Shown: positions 1 to 8,892, numbered from the stretch's first letter. The stretch is 19,349 nt of DNA from Bacteroidota bacterium (GCA_025356715.1 JANXRU010000040.1:1-19349); one strand, 5' to 3'. The notes: a model not told the origin generated them from the letters alone. Numbers and translations: made by a program.

Positions 1-627
1 ACAGAAGGTATGCAGCTTTTAAAAGATGCTGGATTAGATTCGATGCCAGGTGGTGGCGCCGAAATTTTTGATAAAGACATTAGAGATAAAATTGCTGGCG
101 GAAAATGTACTGCCGAAGAATGGTTAAGCATACACGAGATATGGCATAGTATAGGTATGCAATCTAATGCAACAATGCTTTACGGACATATTGAAACATT
201 TGAAAATAGGGTGGATCACTTAGAAAGATTACGTCAATTACAAGATAAAACAAAAGGGTTTAACGCATTTATTCCATTGAAGTTTAGAAATGGTAATAAC
301 GACATGTCGGATGTGCCTGAAGTCAGTGTTATTGAAGATTTGAGGAACTATGCCATAAGCAGAATTTATTTGGATAATTTTGATCATATCAAAGCTTACT
401 GGGCTATGATTGGAAGAAGCACCGCGCAACTATCTCTCAATTTTGGTGTAGATGATATTGACGGCACCATTGATGATACGACTAAAATTTATAGTATGGC
501 TGGAGCCGAAGAACAAACGCCTAAACTAACAACCCAACAATTAGTTGATCTAATTACTCAAGTAAAGCGGGTACCGGTAGAACGAGATACGCTTTATCGT
601 ATTGTAAAAGATTATTCTGTAAATTAA
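1..627 (+). CDS. mqnE: Aminofutalosine synthase MqnE, C-terminal part (5' end outside window)
   Basis: This is the C-terminal part of a radical-SAM enzyme of the futalosine route to menaquinone. MqnE joins a 3-[(1-carboxyvinyl)oxy]benzoate intermediate to S-adenosylmethionine to make aminofutalosine. The frame is open from base 1, so the gene is cut by the window edge. About 208 residues remain of a protein usually near 390, and the N-terminal CxxxCxxC iron-sulfur motif is not in view. Visible family signatures are AGLDSMPGGGAEIF, SNATMLYGHIET, FIPLKFRNGNNDM and DDIDGTIDDTTKIYSMAGAEE; the last two fit MqnE better than its paralogue MqnC. The glycosyltransferase start follows within 7 nt, so they are probably co-transcribed. 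Identification is by family knowledge and is firm; MqnC is the only serious alternative. Confidence 0.9.
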   Translation, partial: TEGMQLLKDAGLDSMPGGGAEIFDKDIRDKIAGGKCTAEEWLSIHEIWHSIGMQSNATMLYGHIETFENRVDHLERLRQLQDKTKGFNAFIPLKFRNGNNDMSDVPEVSVIEDLRNYAISRIYLDNFDHIKAYWAMIGRSTAQLSLNFGVDDIDGTIDDTTKIYSMAGAEEQTPKLTTQQLVDLITQVKRVPVERDTLYRIVKDYSVN

Positions 628-633
628 TAGTTG

Positions 634-1809
634 ATGAGTTGTTTTTTTTTGATACTTTTTTTATTGTGTTTATTGGTGCCAGTATTCAGTTATTTGATAT
701 TTCCGGTTTACATGAAATTATCAACGCTTACTATTCCTATTATAAAAAATAAGTATGATGTTATTACTGAATGGCCTCCAGTAACTATTGTTTTTTCAGT
801 ATTTAACGAAGAAAAAGTAATTAAAAGAAAATTAGAATCTATGTTAAATTCTGATTATCCAAAAGATAAATTGTTTTTTTTAATTGGCTCAGATAAATCA
901 ACTGATCAAACCCATCAAATTATCGAAGAATTTATAATTCAAAATCCTCAGATTAAATTGATAAAAAAAGAATCGCGTCATGGTAAATTAAAAATAATTA
1001 ATGAATTAGTTGATGTTACACAAACAGACCATTTAATTTTCACAGATGCTAACGTATTCTTTGAGCCAAACACAGTAAAAGCACTAGTTTATAATTTAAT
1101 AGCAAAAGATGCGGAAATGGTTTGTGGAAATATTTTAAAATTTTCACCTAAAAATCAAGGAATCTCAAAGCAGGAAATTTTTTATATGAATTTCGAAAAC
1201 CAATTAAAATATAATGAAAGTTTGAAATATGGTTTTTGCGTAGGAGTTGAAGGAGGCTGTTATGCAATTATGAAACGCAGTTTTGTGAAGGTTCCAGATG
1301 GTTTTTTAATGGATGATTTTTTTATCACATTAGATGTAATTTCAAAAAAAGGGAAAGTGTTATTTGAACCAGAAGCATTGTGTTATGAGGATGTGAATGA
1401 CACTCCAATTATTGAGTTTAAACGTAAAATAAGAATTTCATTGGGAAATTTTAGAAATTTAAAATACTATAAACATTTGCTTTTCCCTATACATAAAGGC
1501 TTTGGCTTTGCTTTTTTTTCACATAAAGTTTTAAGGTGGATTACTCCTTTTGCTTTAGTATTTTCTTTTTTCTTATCATTTATTGTCGCCTATTATATAT
1601 CTTTATTTATACTGATTAGCTTGTGTTATAGTTTGCTTATTATTTTTCCAGCTTTAACTATTTATCTTGAAAAGATTAATTTTAAAATACCATTCGTTAA
1701 TTCGTTGGGGCATTTTATCCTCATGAACTTTGCGTTATTATTAGGTTATTTTAAGTTTATTTCAGCCTCAAATGAAAGTTCTTGGGAGCCACCTAAGCGT
1801 AATGTTTAG
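634..1809 (+). CDS. Membrane-anchored family 2 glycosyltransferase
   Basis: This is a processive-type GT2 (GT-A fold) glycosyltransferase that would transfer a sugar from a nucleotide donor at the cytoplasmic face of the membrane. An N-terminal hydrophobic segment (about residues 1-25) precedes the catalytic domain. VTIVFSVFNEE opens the nucleotide-binding fold, SDKSTDQT carries the first Asp, FTDAN supplies the DxD-like metal site, and MDDFF supplies the catalytic acidic pair. RKIRIS sits where many processive members have QxxRW, so that motif is altered. Two or three membrane segments close the protein (about residues 300-345 and 360-378). I take ATG 634 as the start; TTG 631 is one codon upstream in frame. 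The gene follows mqnE by 6 nt and its stop lies 3 nt from the convergent gatC stop. The sugar and acceptor cannot be read from sequence. Confidence 0.85.
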   Translation: MSCFFLILFLLCLLVPVFSYLIFPVYMKLSTLTIPIIKNKYDVITEWPPVTIVFSVFNEEKVIKRKLESMLNSDYPKDKLFFLIGSDKSTDQTHQIIEEFIIQNPQIKLIKKESRHGKLKIINELVDVTQTDHLIFTDANVFFEPNTVKALVYNLIAKDAEMVCGNILKFSPKNQGISKQEIFYMNFENQLKYNESLKYGFCVGVEGGCYAIMKRSFVKVPDGFLMDDFFITLDVISKKGKVLFEPEALCYEDVNDTPIIEFKRKIRISLGNFRNLKYYKHLLFPIHKGFGFAFFSHKVLRWITPFALVFSFFLSFIVAYYISLFILISLCYSLLIIFPALTIYLEKINFKIPFVNSLGHFILMNFALLLGYFKFISASNESSWEPPKRNV

Positions 1810-1812
1810 CGG

Positions 1813-2112
1813 TTATTGATTGTCAATTACTTTTGGAACTTTAAAGTAATCTGAATCTTTTTTAGGAGCATTTTTTAAAGCCTCTTTTTGAGTCAATGTT
1901 TGTTTTGGTTCATCTTCACGCATTACGTTACGCTCGTCAGTCATATAAATTAATGGTTCTATATTAGTAGTATTCATTTCGTTTAACTTATCTACAAAAG
2001 CTAACATGCGATTCATATCGTTTAATATTTCAGCTTTGCCTGCTTCGTCAAATTCTAAACGCGCTAAGTGAGCTACTTCTTCAACTGTTTTAATATCAAT
2101 TTTTTGTGCCAT
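1813..2112 (-). CDS. gatC: Asp/Glu-tRNA amidotransferase subunit C (GatC)
   Basis: GatC is the small scaffold subunit of the GatCAB complex, which converts misacylated Glu-tRNA(Gln) or Asp-tRNA(Asn) to the correct amide form in the cytoplasm. The 99-residue length is normal. The N-terminal helix IDIKTVEEVAHLARLEF is the family hallmark. It is followed by the helix with MLAFVDKLNEMNT and a C-terminal stretch (MREDEPKQTLTQKEALKNAP, then DYFKVPKVI) that wraps around GatA. The start overlaps the end of plsC by 17 nt on the same strand, so the two are probably translationally coupled. gatA and gatB are not nearby, which is common in Bacteroidota. Confidence 0.95.
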   Translation of the reverse strand: MAQKIDIKTVEEVAHLARLEFDEAGKAEILNDMNRMLAFVDKLNEMNTTNIEPLIYMTDERNVMREDEPKQTLTQKEALKNAPKKDSDYFKVPKVIDNQ

Positions 2113-2848
2113 GATAGTGATTTAAGGTGTCGTTAATTAATTTATAAACTTTTTCTTTTAGTTCGTTCACGTTATTGTCTGTTAACCCTTTAGTATCAAT
2201 AGATTCAAGAACAATAGTTTTTGCAACGCCAGGCCTTCCGTTACTTTTAAAGTAGCCGCCGTTTTGTAATAATTCCCAATTATTTAAATTTACAATTGGC
2301 ACAATTGGCACTTGTTTATCAATAGCTAATTTGAAAGGCCCATTTTTAAACGGTTTTAATTTTCCTGATTCAGAAATTGTTCCCTCAGGGTAAATAACCA
2401 TGCTGCGCCCTTTATCAATTTGTTGGCCTGCTGCTATAAATACTTTATGAGAATCTTTAATGCTTTTTCTGTCTACTGTAATATCCATCCCATGAAAAAA
2501 TATTTTAAATAAGGGGACTGATGCTAATTCAGCCTTTGCCATGTAAATTGCTAAATGATCAATATAAAAAGTACTTAATATAATATCTAAATAAGAAGTA
2601 TGATTGCCCACAAAAATGCAAGGCTTGGGCATTTTTTTTGAGGATGATTTGTAAATTAAAACAGGAATAATTCCTGAACCATAAGCAATACACTTCGACC
2701 AAACTCTTTTAATTTTAAATGCCACATCTAATTTTTGTGTTTTAATTGTGAAATAAAAAAATGGAAATAATATTAAAAAGGAAGTTGCAAACACGATAAA
2801 AAACCATGTTTTCCAAATAGGAGCGAATATGCGCTTTAGAATAATCAA
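2096..2848 (-). CDS. plsC: 1-acyl-sn-glycerol-3-phosphate acyltransferase (PlsC family)
   Basis: This membrane acyltransferase of phospholipid synthesis would transfer a second acyl chain to lysophosphatidic acid to give phosphatidic acid. It shows the family motifs in order: NHTSYLD (the HxxxxD catalytic motif I), DRKS (motif II region), YPEGTISESG (motif III) and VPIVPIV (motif IV). One hydrophobic segment (WFFIVFATSFLILFPFFYF) lies near the N-terminus. The frame stays open to ATGs at 2941 and 2953, but those would leave about 6 bp before the divergent ABC gene and add 31-35 residues that do not look like the family. I prefer the TTG at 2848 (LIILKRIFAPIW), which gives about 250 residues; this start is uncertain. 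The gene overlaps gatC by 17 nt. Confidence 0.88.
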   Translation of the reverse strand: MIILKRIFAPIWKTWFFIVFATSFLILFPFFYFTIKTQKLDVAFKIKRVWSKCIAYGSGIIPVLIYKSSSKKMPKPCIFVGNHTSYLDIILSTFYIDHLAIYMAKAELASVPLFKIFFHGMDITVDRKSIKDSHKVFIAAGQQIDKGRSMVIYPEGTISESGKLKPFKNGPFKLAIDKQVPIVPIVNLNNWELLQNGGYFKSNGRPGVAKTIVLESIDTKGLTDNNVNELKEKVYKLINDTLNHYHGTKN

Positions 2849-2958
2849 GGCATAAAGATAGCATTTTTTGTTTTTAATAGAAGTAAGAGTAATTCGTTTA
2901 AATACTCCATTTTTAGTTAAAATTATATGTATTTTTACCATATTACTAATCATTTAAT

Positions 2959-3594
2959 TTGAAAGAAGAACTTCATATAACGCTCGAAAACGCTGGGAAA
3001 AAATTCGGTAAAGAATGGATTTTTAGAAATGTTAGTCTAGAAATTAGGCAAGGTGAAAAAGTAGTTATTTTAGGATTGAACGGTTCTGGAAAGTCAACCT
3101 TATTGCAGTCATTAACAGGTTATTTAAGTTTGAACGAAGGGAGTTTAATTTATCAAAAAAAAGCTGAAACTATTGATGTTGAAAACTTCTATAAGTATCA
3201 AAGTTTGGCATCACCTTATTTAGAATTGATAGAAGATTTTACGTTAGAGGAATTAATAAACCACTCTGCAATCTATAAACCGTTTTTAAATAATTTAAAC
3301 ACTAACGAGGTTATTGAATTATCTGGACTTTCAGCGCATAAAGATAAATTCATTAAGTTGTTTTCTAGTGGCATGAAGCAACGCCTAAAATTGACTTTAG
3401 CTGTATTAGCGGATATGCCCATTTTATTTTTGGATGAGCCAACTTCTAATTTGGATGTGACAGTGATAGATTGGTATCAAAAACTAGTAGCTAATTACGC
3501 TACTCATAAAACGATTATTGTGTGTTCCAATTCTATTAAAGAAGAATATTCCTTTTGCAATAGAATATTACCAATGGAAGATTATAAAGTATAA
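2959..3594 (+). CDS. ABC transporter ATP-binding protein lacking the switch histidine
   Basis: This is a stand-alone 211-residue ABC ATPase. Walker A is GLNGSGKST (residues 39-47), the Q-loop is near Q81, the signature is SSGMKQ (136-141), Walker B is MPILFLDE (153-160) and the D-loop is SNLD (163-166). At the switch position, where most ABC ATPases have His after a run of hydrophobic residues, this protein reads IIVCSNS, so the catalytic-switch His is missing. From memory, related Bacteroidota proteins share the CSN motif; I could not check this. The only start in frame is TTG 2959, because an in-frame stop lies 10 nt upstream. No permease gene adjoins it, so its partner and substrate are unknown. 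It is divergent from plsC. Confidence 0.85.
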   Translation: MKEELHITLENAGKKFGKEWIFRNVSLEIRQGEKVVILGLNGSGKSTLLQSLTGYLSLNEGSLIYQKKAETIDVENFYKYQSLASPYLELIEDFTLEELINHSAIYKPFLNNLNTNEVIELSGLSAHKDKFIKLFSSGMKQRLKLTLAVLADMPILFLDEPTSNLDVTVIDWYQKLVANYATHKTIIVCSNSIKEEYSFCNRILPMEDYKV

Positions 3595-3650
3595 AAGGCA
3601 CCTATAATTAAAGTATAATATTTACATTCGTTATCAAATATCAAAAACTC

Positions 3651-6629
3651 ATGATTCAACTAAAAAATATTTTGCCGTATGCTTTGGCTTTTGCAGTTAT
3701 TAATTCATCAGCGCAAACAAAAAAGCCTTCCGCCACTATCAATAAATCTACATCTGGTGCGTCCATCAAAGATGGTTCAAAATCTCCTAATTTAAATTTC
3801 GAAACAGTTTTAAACGACCCATTTAAAGCTAGAATTTACACCTTAAAAAATGGGTTAAAAGTTTATATGAGTGTATATAAAAATGCGCCTCGTATCCAAA
3901 CGTATATAGCTGTAAAAGCAGGTAGTAAAAATGACCCATCTACTGCAACTGGATTAGCGCATTATTTGGAGCACATGGTATTTAAGGGTACAGATAAATT
4001 CGGAACAAAAGATTTTGCAAAAGAATCAGTTGAAATAACAAAAATCGAAAATTTATACGAAGTATATCGTGTAACGAAAGACGAAGGAGCCCGTAAAAAA
4101 ATATACCATCAAATTGACAGTATATCTGGAGTTGCTGCAAAATATGCTATTGCTAATGAATATGATAAGATGCTAGCTGGAATTGGTGGGCAAGGGACTA
4201 ACGCGTATACTTCTTTTGATCAAACCGTTTATGTGAATGATATCCCATCTAATCAAATTGAGAATTGGCTAACTATTGAAGCTGAGCGATATCGTAAACC
4301 TGTTCTACGATTATTTCATACTGAACTCGAAGCTGTTTATGAAGAAAAAAATAGAGGCTTAGATAATGATAATAGTAAGTTATGGGAAGCAGTTTTTGAA
4401 GGACTATTTAAAAAACATACTTATGGAACCCAAACAACCATCGGGACAATAGATCATTTGAAAAATCCTTCGATGAAAGAAATTATGAAGTATTTCAATG
4501 CTAATTATGTCCCTAATAATATGGCTATCTGTTTAAGTGGTGATTTTAATCCAGATGCTACTATTAAATTAATTGAAAAGAAGTTTGGCTCTATGCCTTC
4601 TAAACCAATTACGCCATATACTTTTGAAAAAGAAATACCAATTACTCAAAAAGTAGTAAAAGAAATTATTGGGCCTGATGCTGCTAATTTAGCTATAGCA
4701 TGGCGTTTTGAAGGAGCGGGTTCTAAGGATGCGGATATGATTACATTAGTTAATCTATTATTAAGTAATGGAAGAGCTGGATTACTTGATTTGAATTTGA
4801 ATCAACAACAAAAAGTTTTAAATTCTGGTGGTTATGCTTTTGTTATAAAAGACTACAGTTCTCATATTTTATTTGCATCACCAAAAGAAGGTCAGTCTTT
4901 GGAAGAGGTAGAAAAGTTATTATTGGAGCAATTGGAATTATTAAAAAAAGGGAATTTTCCTGATTGGTTGATGAGTGCTGTTATTACCGATTTAAAATTA
5001 CAAAAAACAAAAGAATTAGAAAATAATCAAGCTCGCGCGTCAGCTTTTGTGGACGCTTTTGTTAACGGAACTGAATGGGAAAAATCAGTTAATGCTATTG
5101 AGCGATTATCTAAAATCACAAAACAAGAGGTTATGGATTTTGTAAATTCGAGTTATAGTAATAATAATTACGTAGCGGTTTATAAAAGAGTAGGAGAAGA
5201 TAAAAATATACAAAAAGTGGATAAGCCTCAAATTACCCCAGTAGAAGTTAATCGCGATGATCAGTCTCCCTTTGTAAAATCAGTATTAACAAATTCTACG
5301 TCTGTTTTGCAACCTAAATTTATTGATTATGATAAGGATGTTATGAAAACAACTATGAATTCTAATATCCCACTTTTATATAGTGTAAATACAGAAAATC
5401 AATTATTTGATTTGTATTACGCTTTTGATATGGGTACTAATAATGATAAATTATTGCCAATAGCAATTGATTATATTCCTTATTTAGGAACTTCTAAAAT
5501 GAGTCCAGCTGAGGTTCAGCAAGAATTTTATAAACTAGGATGCTCGTTTAATGTCTTTAATTCTGAAAATCAAACATGGGTTAGTTTATCAGGTCTTAGC
5601 GAAAATTTTGATAAGGCAACAAAGCTATTTGAAAGCTTATTTGCAGATCCAAAAATTGATTCTGACGCTCTTAAAAATTTAGTGTCTGATATTTTAAAAT
5701 TACGCAGTGACGCTAAGCAAAATAAAGGGACTATACTTCAAAAAATGATGGTGAATTATGCTAAGTATGGTTCTATTAATCCAGCAACTAATATTTTATC
5801 TGAGGAGGAGTTAAATAAATTACAGCCTAACCAAATTGGGGAATTAATAAAATCACTAATGACGTATCAGCATAAAATTTTATACTATGGTCCTAAATTA
5901 TTAGATGATGTTAAAAAATCTTTAAACGAAAATCATCATGTGTTAGCATCAGGATTAAAGCCTGTTCCGGCAGAAGCTAATTTTGTGGCAAAACCATTTA
6001 ATAATACCGTATATGTAGTTGACTACGACATGAAACAAGCTGAGATTGTTATTTTAACAGAGGGAGAAAAATTTCAAGTAGCTAATGTTCCACTAATAAC
6101 AATGTATAATGAATATTTTGGCGGAGGTATGAGTTCTGTTGTGTTTCAGGATTTAAGGGAGTCAAAGGCATTAGCCTATTCTTGTTATTCAACATACGGC
6201 AAGCCTCGTAATCCAAAATTGCCTTATTATAACTTTTCATATATAGGTTCTCAAGCAGATAAATTGCCAGAAGCTATAGCTGGAATGAGTAATTTATTAA
6301 ATGGAATGCCTAAGTCAGACATTGCATTTGGCGCTGCTAAAGAAGCTATTTTACAAAACATTAAAACAGAACGTATCAATAAAGCAGATATATTATTTGA
6401 TTATATTAATGCAGAAAAATTTGGTTTGAAATCAGATATCCGCAAAGAAGTTTATTCTAAAGTCGCAAATATGACTTTTAATGATGTGAAATTATTTCAG
6501 GACACTCAAATTAAAAATAAGCCAGCTACTATTTTAATTTTAGGAAAAAAAGAATTACTTGATATTAAAATGCTTGAAAAATATGGCACTGTCAAATATC
6601 TTACTTTAAAAGATGTATTCGGGTATTAG
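3651..6629 (+). CDS. M16 family zinc metalloprotease, secreted
   Basis: This is a full-length two-repeat M16 peptidase of 992 residues, close to the usual size for the long Bacteroidota members. The N-terminus (hydrophobic run LPYALAFAVINSSAQT) reads as a signal peptide, so the protein probably acts in the periplasm or at the outer membrane. The inverted zinc motif HxxEH is HYLEH at residues 104-108. By alignment with insulin-degrading enzyme, the third ligand is E232 in ELEAVYEEKN. The inactive second half carries the conserved FGGGMSS and LRESKALAYS elements that help hold peptide in the chamber. Substrates are probably short peptides, but none is indicated. The gene stands alone, starts 56 nt after the ABC gene and ends just before a strong hairpin terminator. 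Confidence 0.93.
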   Translation: MIQLKNILPYALAFAVINSSAQTKKPSATINKSTSGASIKDGSKSPNLNFETVLNDPFKARIYTLKNGLKVYMSVYKNAPRIQTYIAVKAGSKNDPSTATGLAHYLEHMVFKGTDKFGTKDFAKESVEITKIENLYEVYRVTKDEGARKKIYHQIDSISGVAAKYAIANEYDKMLAGIGGQGTNAYTSFDQTVYVNDIPSNQIENWLTIEAERYRKPVLRLFHTELEAVYEEKNRGLDNDNSKLWEAVFEGLFKKHTYGTQTTIGTIDHLKNPSMKEIMKYFNANYVPNNMAICLSGDFNPDATIKLIEKKFGSMPSKPITPYTFEKEIPITQKVVKEIIGPDAANLAIAWRFEGAGSKDADMITLVNLLLSNGRAGLLDLNLNQQQKVLNSGGYAFVIKDYSSHILFASPKEGQSLEEVEKLLLEQLELLKKGNFPDWLMSAVITDLKLQKTKELENNQARASAFVDAFVNGTEWEKSVNAIERLSKITKQEVMDFVNSSYSNNNYVAVYKRVGEDKNIQKVDKPQITPVEVNRDDQSPFVKSVLTNSTSVLQPKFIDYDKDVMKTTMNSNIPLLYSVNTENQLFDLYYAFDMGTNNDKLLPIAIDYIPYLGTSKMSPAEVQQEFYKLGCSFNVFNSENQTWVSLSGLSENFDKATKLFESLFADPKIDSDALKNLVSDILKLRSDAKQNKGTILQKMMVNYAKYGSINPATNILSEEELNKLQPNQIGELIKSLMTYQHKILYYGPKLLDDVKKSLNENHHVLASGLKPVPAEANFVAKPFNNTVYVVDYDMKQAEIVILTEGEKFQVANVPLITMYNEYFGGGMSSVVFQDLRESKALAYSCYSTYGKPRNPKLPYYNFSYIGSQADKLPEAIAGMSNLLNGMPKSDIAFGAAKEAILQNIKTERINKADILFDYINAEKFGLKSDIRKEVYSKVANMTFNDVKLFQDTQIKNKPATILILGKKELLDIKMLEKYGTVKYLTLKDVFGY

Positions 6630-6643
6630 TCATTTTATCAAAC

Positions 6644-6683
6644 AAAAAAAAGCCTCATAGTTATAACTATGAGGCTTTTTTTT
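6644..6683. terminator. Bidirectional intrinsic terminator
   Basis: A perfect 24-bp palindrome (6652-6675, arms starting GCCTCATAGTT) is flanked by eight A on the left and at least eight T on the right. It therefore works as an intrinsic terminator on both strands. It lies between the convergent M16 protease and osmC genes, 22 nt after the protease stop, and would end both transcripts. Confidence 0.93.
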
Positions 6684-6692
6684 GTCGCGATG

Positions 6693-7097
6693 TTACCAAA
6701 TAAATTCAATAATTTGTTTCAAATCTGGGTGCAGACTCTTAGCAACAGGACAAGTGTGAGCTGCATGTTCGTATATTTTTTTTTCTTTATCAGTGTATTC
6801 TTTTTTTGGAAAAATGAGCTTCACGTGTATTTCGCCAATGCGTCTAGGTTCGGCATACATAATTTTTGTTATTTCTGCAATTGTTCCGTCAACTTTAGTA
6901 ATACCTTCTTTCATGGCCACTATTCCCATAATGGAAATCATACAACTGCCTAATGCTGTTGCTACTAAATCTGTTGGGGAAAAGGCTTCTCCCTTACCGT
7001 GATTATCTTTCGGAGCATCTGTATAAATTATAGTATTTGATTGGAGATGTGTTGCTTCTGTTCTTAATTCTCCTTGGTAAATAATTTTACTTGTCAT
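6693..7097 (-). CDS. OsmC/Ohr-family protein (thiol peroxidase fold)
   Basis: The protein belongs to the OsmC/Ohr superfamily, cytoplasmic thiol-dependent peroxidases that reduce organic hydroperoxides. It has 134 residues, a normal length. The two redox cysteines are in SPTDLVATALGSCM and HTCPVAKSLHPDL, the expected positions for the pair. IIYTDAPKDNHGKGEAF is the conserved loop before the first helix. The HTCPVAKSLHPDL form points to the OsmC-like subgroup common in Bacteroidota rather than to Ohr itself. It is monocistronic, sharing its terminator with the M16 gene and its upstream region with the divergent gene at 7299. Family assignment is firm; the exact substrate is not known. Confidence 0.92.
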   Translation of the reverse strand: MTSKIIYQGELRTEATHLQSNTIIYTDAPKDNHGKGEAFSPTDLVATALGSCMISIMGIVAMKEGITKVDGTIAEITKIMYAEPRRIGEIHVKLIFPKKEYTDKEKKIYEHAAHTCPVAKSLHPDLKQIIEFIW

Positions 7098-7264
7098 AAT
7101 TTTACTTAATGTTTGGATTAAAGTTAAACTTTTTATTGATTAATAAAATTAATATTCGTGGTTTTTATACGAGTTGAAAACATCAATAGTATCTAAAACC
7201 AATAGTATAAGAAATAAAATTATTCAATAGTAATATTATAAAAAATCACTTGCAATAATTCAAT

Positions 7265-7272
7265 TATCTTTG
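7265..7272 (+). promoter_or_regulatory. Bacteroidota-type -7 promoter box (TATCTTTG)
   Basis: TATCTTTG matches the Bacteroidota sigma-A -7 consensus TAnnTTTG exactly and lies 26 nt before ATG 7299. A TTG at 7250-7252 is present, but the 12-bp spacing is shorter than usual, so the -33 element is uncertain. The start site should be near 7279. The rest of the 201-nt intergenic stretch (7098-7298) is AT-rich and shows nothing else I can name. Confidence 0.6.
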
Positions 7273-7298
7273 CCCTTTAATTTTTTACTTATATTACA

Positions 7299-8330
7299 AT
7301 GGAGAAAAACTTGGTACAGCAAAAAAAAATCCCTTACAAAATATCAACTCAACTTTTAAATTATCTAAATGAAACAGGTAGGACACAAAAAATTTCTATT
7401 CAGTATGAGGATTTATTGCGATTCACAAATACAGTAAGTTTATACGATAAACGCGGTAATGATACGCTTTGGCTTACACTATCATACTCTCCCTCTGAAA
7501 TGGAAGAGCTAAATCGTGAACTGACAAGCATTTACGCAACACTTAAAACAGGCGGAGATTTAACAGTGATGGAACATCTTCAGGTTGACCGAATTGATTT
7601 TTGTACGTTTGGAAATTCAAAACCTTTCCGCATTAAAATTATTAATAATTATAATGATAATTATGATTTCTACTATATTAAATTAGCAGATGCCTCTCGT
7701 GTATATGGATTAGAGTGGGAGCATATTTTATCTCCCAATCGCATCAATTATTTTGTTCATGAACAAACCTTAATTGAAGAGCATATTGTAGGTATTCCGG
7801 GCGATCAATTTATTAAAAATAATTTAAGTGATCCTGAATTAAACAAAACGCGATTAGCTAAAGAATTTGTGAAATTTAATGAGAGGAGCTTTGTTCGATT
7901 ACTTGGAGACATGCGTTCTTATAATTATGTGATAGATGTTACCCCAGATTTTGAAGACACTCAGTATCGAATTAGAGCTATTGATTTTGATCAACAATGT
8001 TACGAAGGTAATAAATCATTATATGCACCGCAGTACTTTAAAGAGAATTTACCTTATGTGGAATTATGCATGAAATTATTAAATACTAATAATGTTAAGC
8101 AGTATCAAACCGAAGAAAAATCATTAATATCCAGAAGAATAAGAACTTCTAAATACAGAGTGGACCAACTTTTAAAAGTTATGATAAAAGATGATTTATC
8201 AACTCCTGAAAAAGTAAGTTTATTAAAAGAGGAATTAGCTATTCATTATAAAAATGATGAGTTCAATAAATGTAAAAGCATGGGTGAAATAATGAAACTG
8301 AGTTTAAATTTATTATTGGATCACGTTTAA
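7299..8330 (+). CDS. Conserved-type protein with a putative kinase-like (APH/protein kinase fold) catalytic core
   Basis: I do not recognise this 343-residue protein as a named family. Its middle contains a pattern matching the catalytic loop and metal site of kinase-fold phosphotransferases. LGDMRSYNYVID (202-213) fits the aminoglycoside-phosphotransferase loop hGDxxxxNhhh, with D204 as base and N209 as metal ligand. RAIDFD (226-231) fits the DFG-equivalent hIDFD, with D229 as second metal ligand. Upstream, DFYYIKLAD (123-131) could supply the ATP lysine K128, and IEEHIVGIPGDQFI (159-172) resembles a hinge followed by the APH-type IPG turn. The first 90 and last 80 residues are largely helical with no recognised motif. 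No signal peptide or membrane segment is seen. Its stop overlaps the convergent lrp stop by 3 nt. A degenerate fold is possible, so the call is inference. Confidence 0.55.
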   Translation: MEKNLVQQKKIPYKISTQLLNYLNETGRTQKISIQYEDLLRFTNTVSLYDKRGNDTLWLTLSYSPSEMEELNRELTSIYATLKTGGDLTVMEHLQVDRIDFCTFGNSKPFRIKIINNYNDNYDFYYIKLADASRVYGLEWEHILSPNRINYFVHEQTLIEEHIVGIPGDQFIKNNLSDPELNKTRLAKEFVKFNERSFVRLLGDMRSYNYVIDVTPDFEDTQYRIRAIDFDQQCYEGNKSLYAPQYFKENLPYVELCMKLLNTNNVKQYQTEEKSLISRRIRTSKYRVDQLLKVMIKDDLSTPEKVSLLKEELAIHYKNDEFNKCKSMGEIMKLSLNLLLDHV

Positions 8331-8788
8331 ATAGAAATATTTTTTTTGAATGAAGACCCAAAAGAAATAAATGAATCGGTGCTACCAACACCCTCTATTT
8401 TATGTATTTGCTCATATAAAACTTGACGCAAAGCCTCGTTGTTAATTGTTATAATTTTTATAAACAGGGCGTATTTACCTGAAACAAAATGACATTCAAC
8501 AACCTCTGGTACTTTTTTTAAGTTTTCTGCAATGGAATAAGCATAATGGGCTTCTTTAGTTACAATACCAGTAAAAGTAATTGTTTCGTACCCAATTTCC
8601 TTAGCACTTAAACGAACTGAATATCCTTCAATCACTCCATCATCTTGCATTTTCTTAATCCTTTGATGTACTAATGAATTAGATATTTTCAAGGCTTTTG
8701 CAATTTCTGAAAACGGAATCCGTCCATCTAAACTTAAATGTTTAATGATTTCTCGATTAATATAATCTAATTTTAAATTTTTACTCAT
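8327..8788 (-). CDS. Lrp/AsnC family transcriptional regulator
   Basis: This 153-residue regulator combines an N-terminal helix-turn-helix with a C-terminal RAM ligand-binding domain. The start LDYINREIIKHLSLDGRIPFSEIAKAL and the recognition helix SNSLVHQRIKKMQDDGVIEGYSV are classic Lrp/AsnC. The RAM domain follows with VPEVVECHFVSGKYALFIKI, where the GxxD-type turn reads GKYA, and EQIHKIEGVGSTDSFI. Such proteins form octamers and sense amino acids. The gene is divergent from the HglS-type gene 182 nt away, across a region with an 8-bp inverted repeat, so local control of that gene and perhaps autoregulation are likely. The ligand is unknown; lysine or 2-aminoadipate would fit the neighbour but this is inference. 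Confidence 0.92.
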   Translation of the reverse strand: MSKNLKLDYINREIIKHLSLDGRIPFSEIAKALKISNSLVHQRIKKMQDDGVIEGYSVRLSAKEIGYETITFTGIVTKEAHYAYSIAENLKKVPEVVECHFVSGKYALFIKIITINNEALRQVLYEQIHKIEGVGSTDSFISFGSSFKKNISI

Positions 8789-8892
8789 CTTACTTTATTT
8801 TACAATTACCAAAAATTAAATTGACACTTATCTAAGTATTTGAATAGGCAGATAGTATCAAATTATTAAATAATAAGGCAAATTATAGTCAA

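Noticed and set aside
238..429. 63-codon minus-strand frame opposite mqnE
   Set aside because: Shadow of a conserved enzyme on the other strand.
2849..2953. Longer PlsC start at ATG 2953 or 2941
   Set aside because: It would leave about 6 bp between divergent starts and no room for promoters; the added residues look unlike known PlsC N-termini. The TTG start is still uncertain.
6669..7002. Plus-strand frames of 94 and 69 codons opposite osmC
   Set aside because: Shadows of the clear OsmC-family gene; one begins inside the terminator hairpin.
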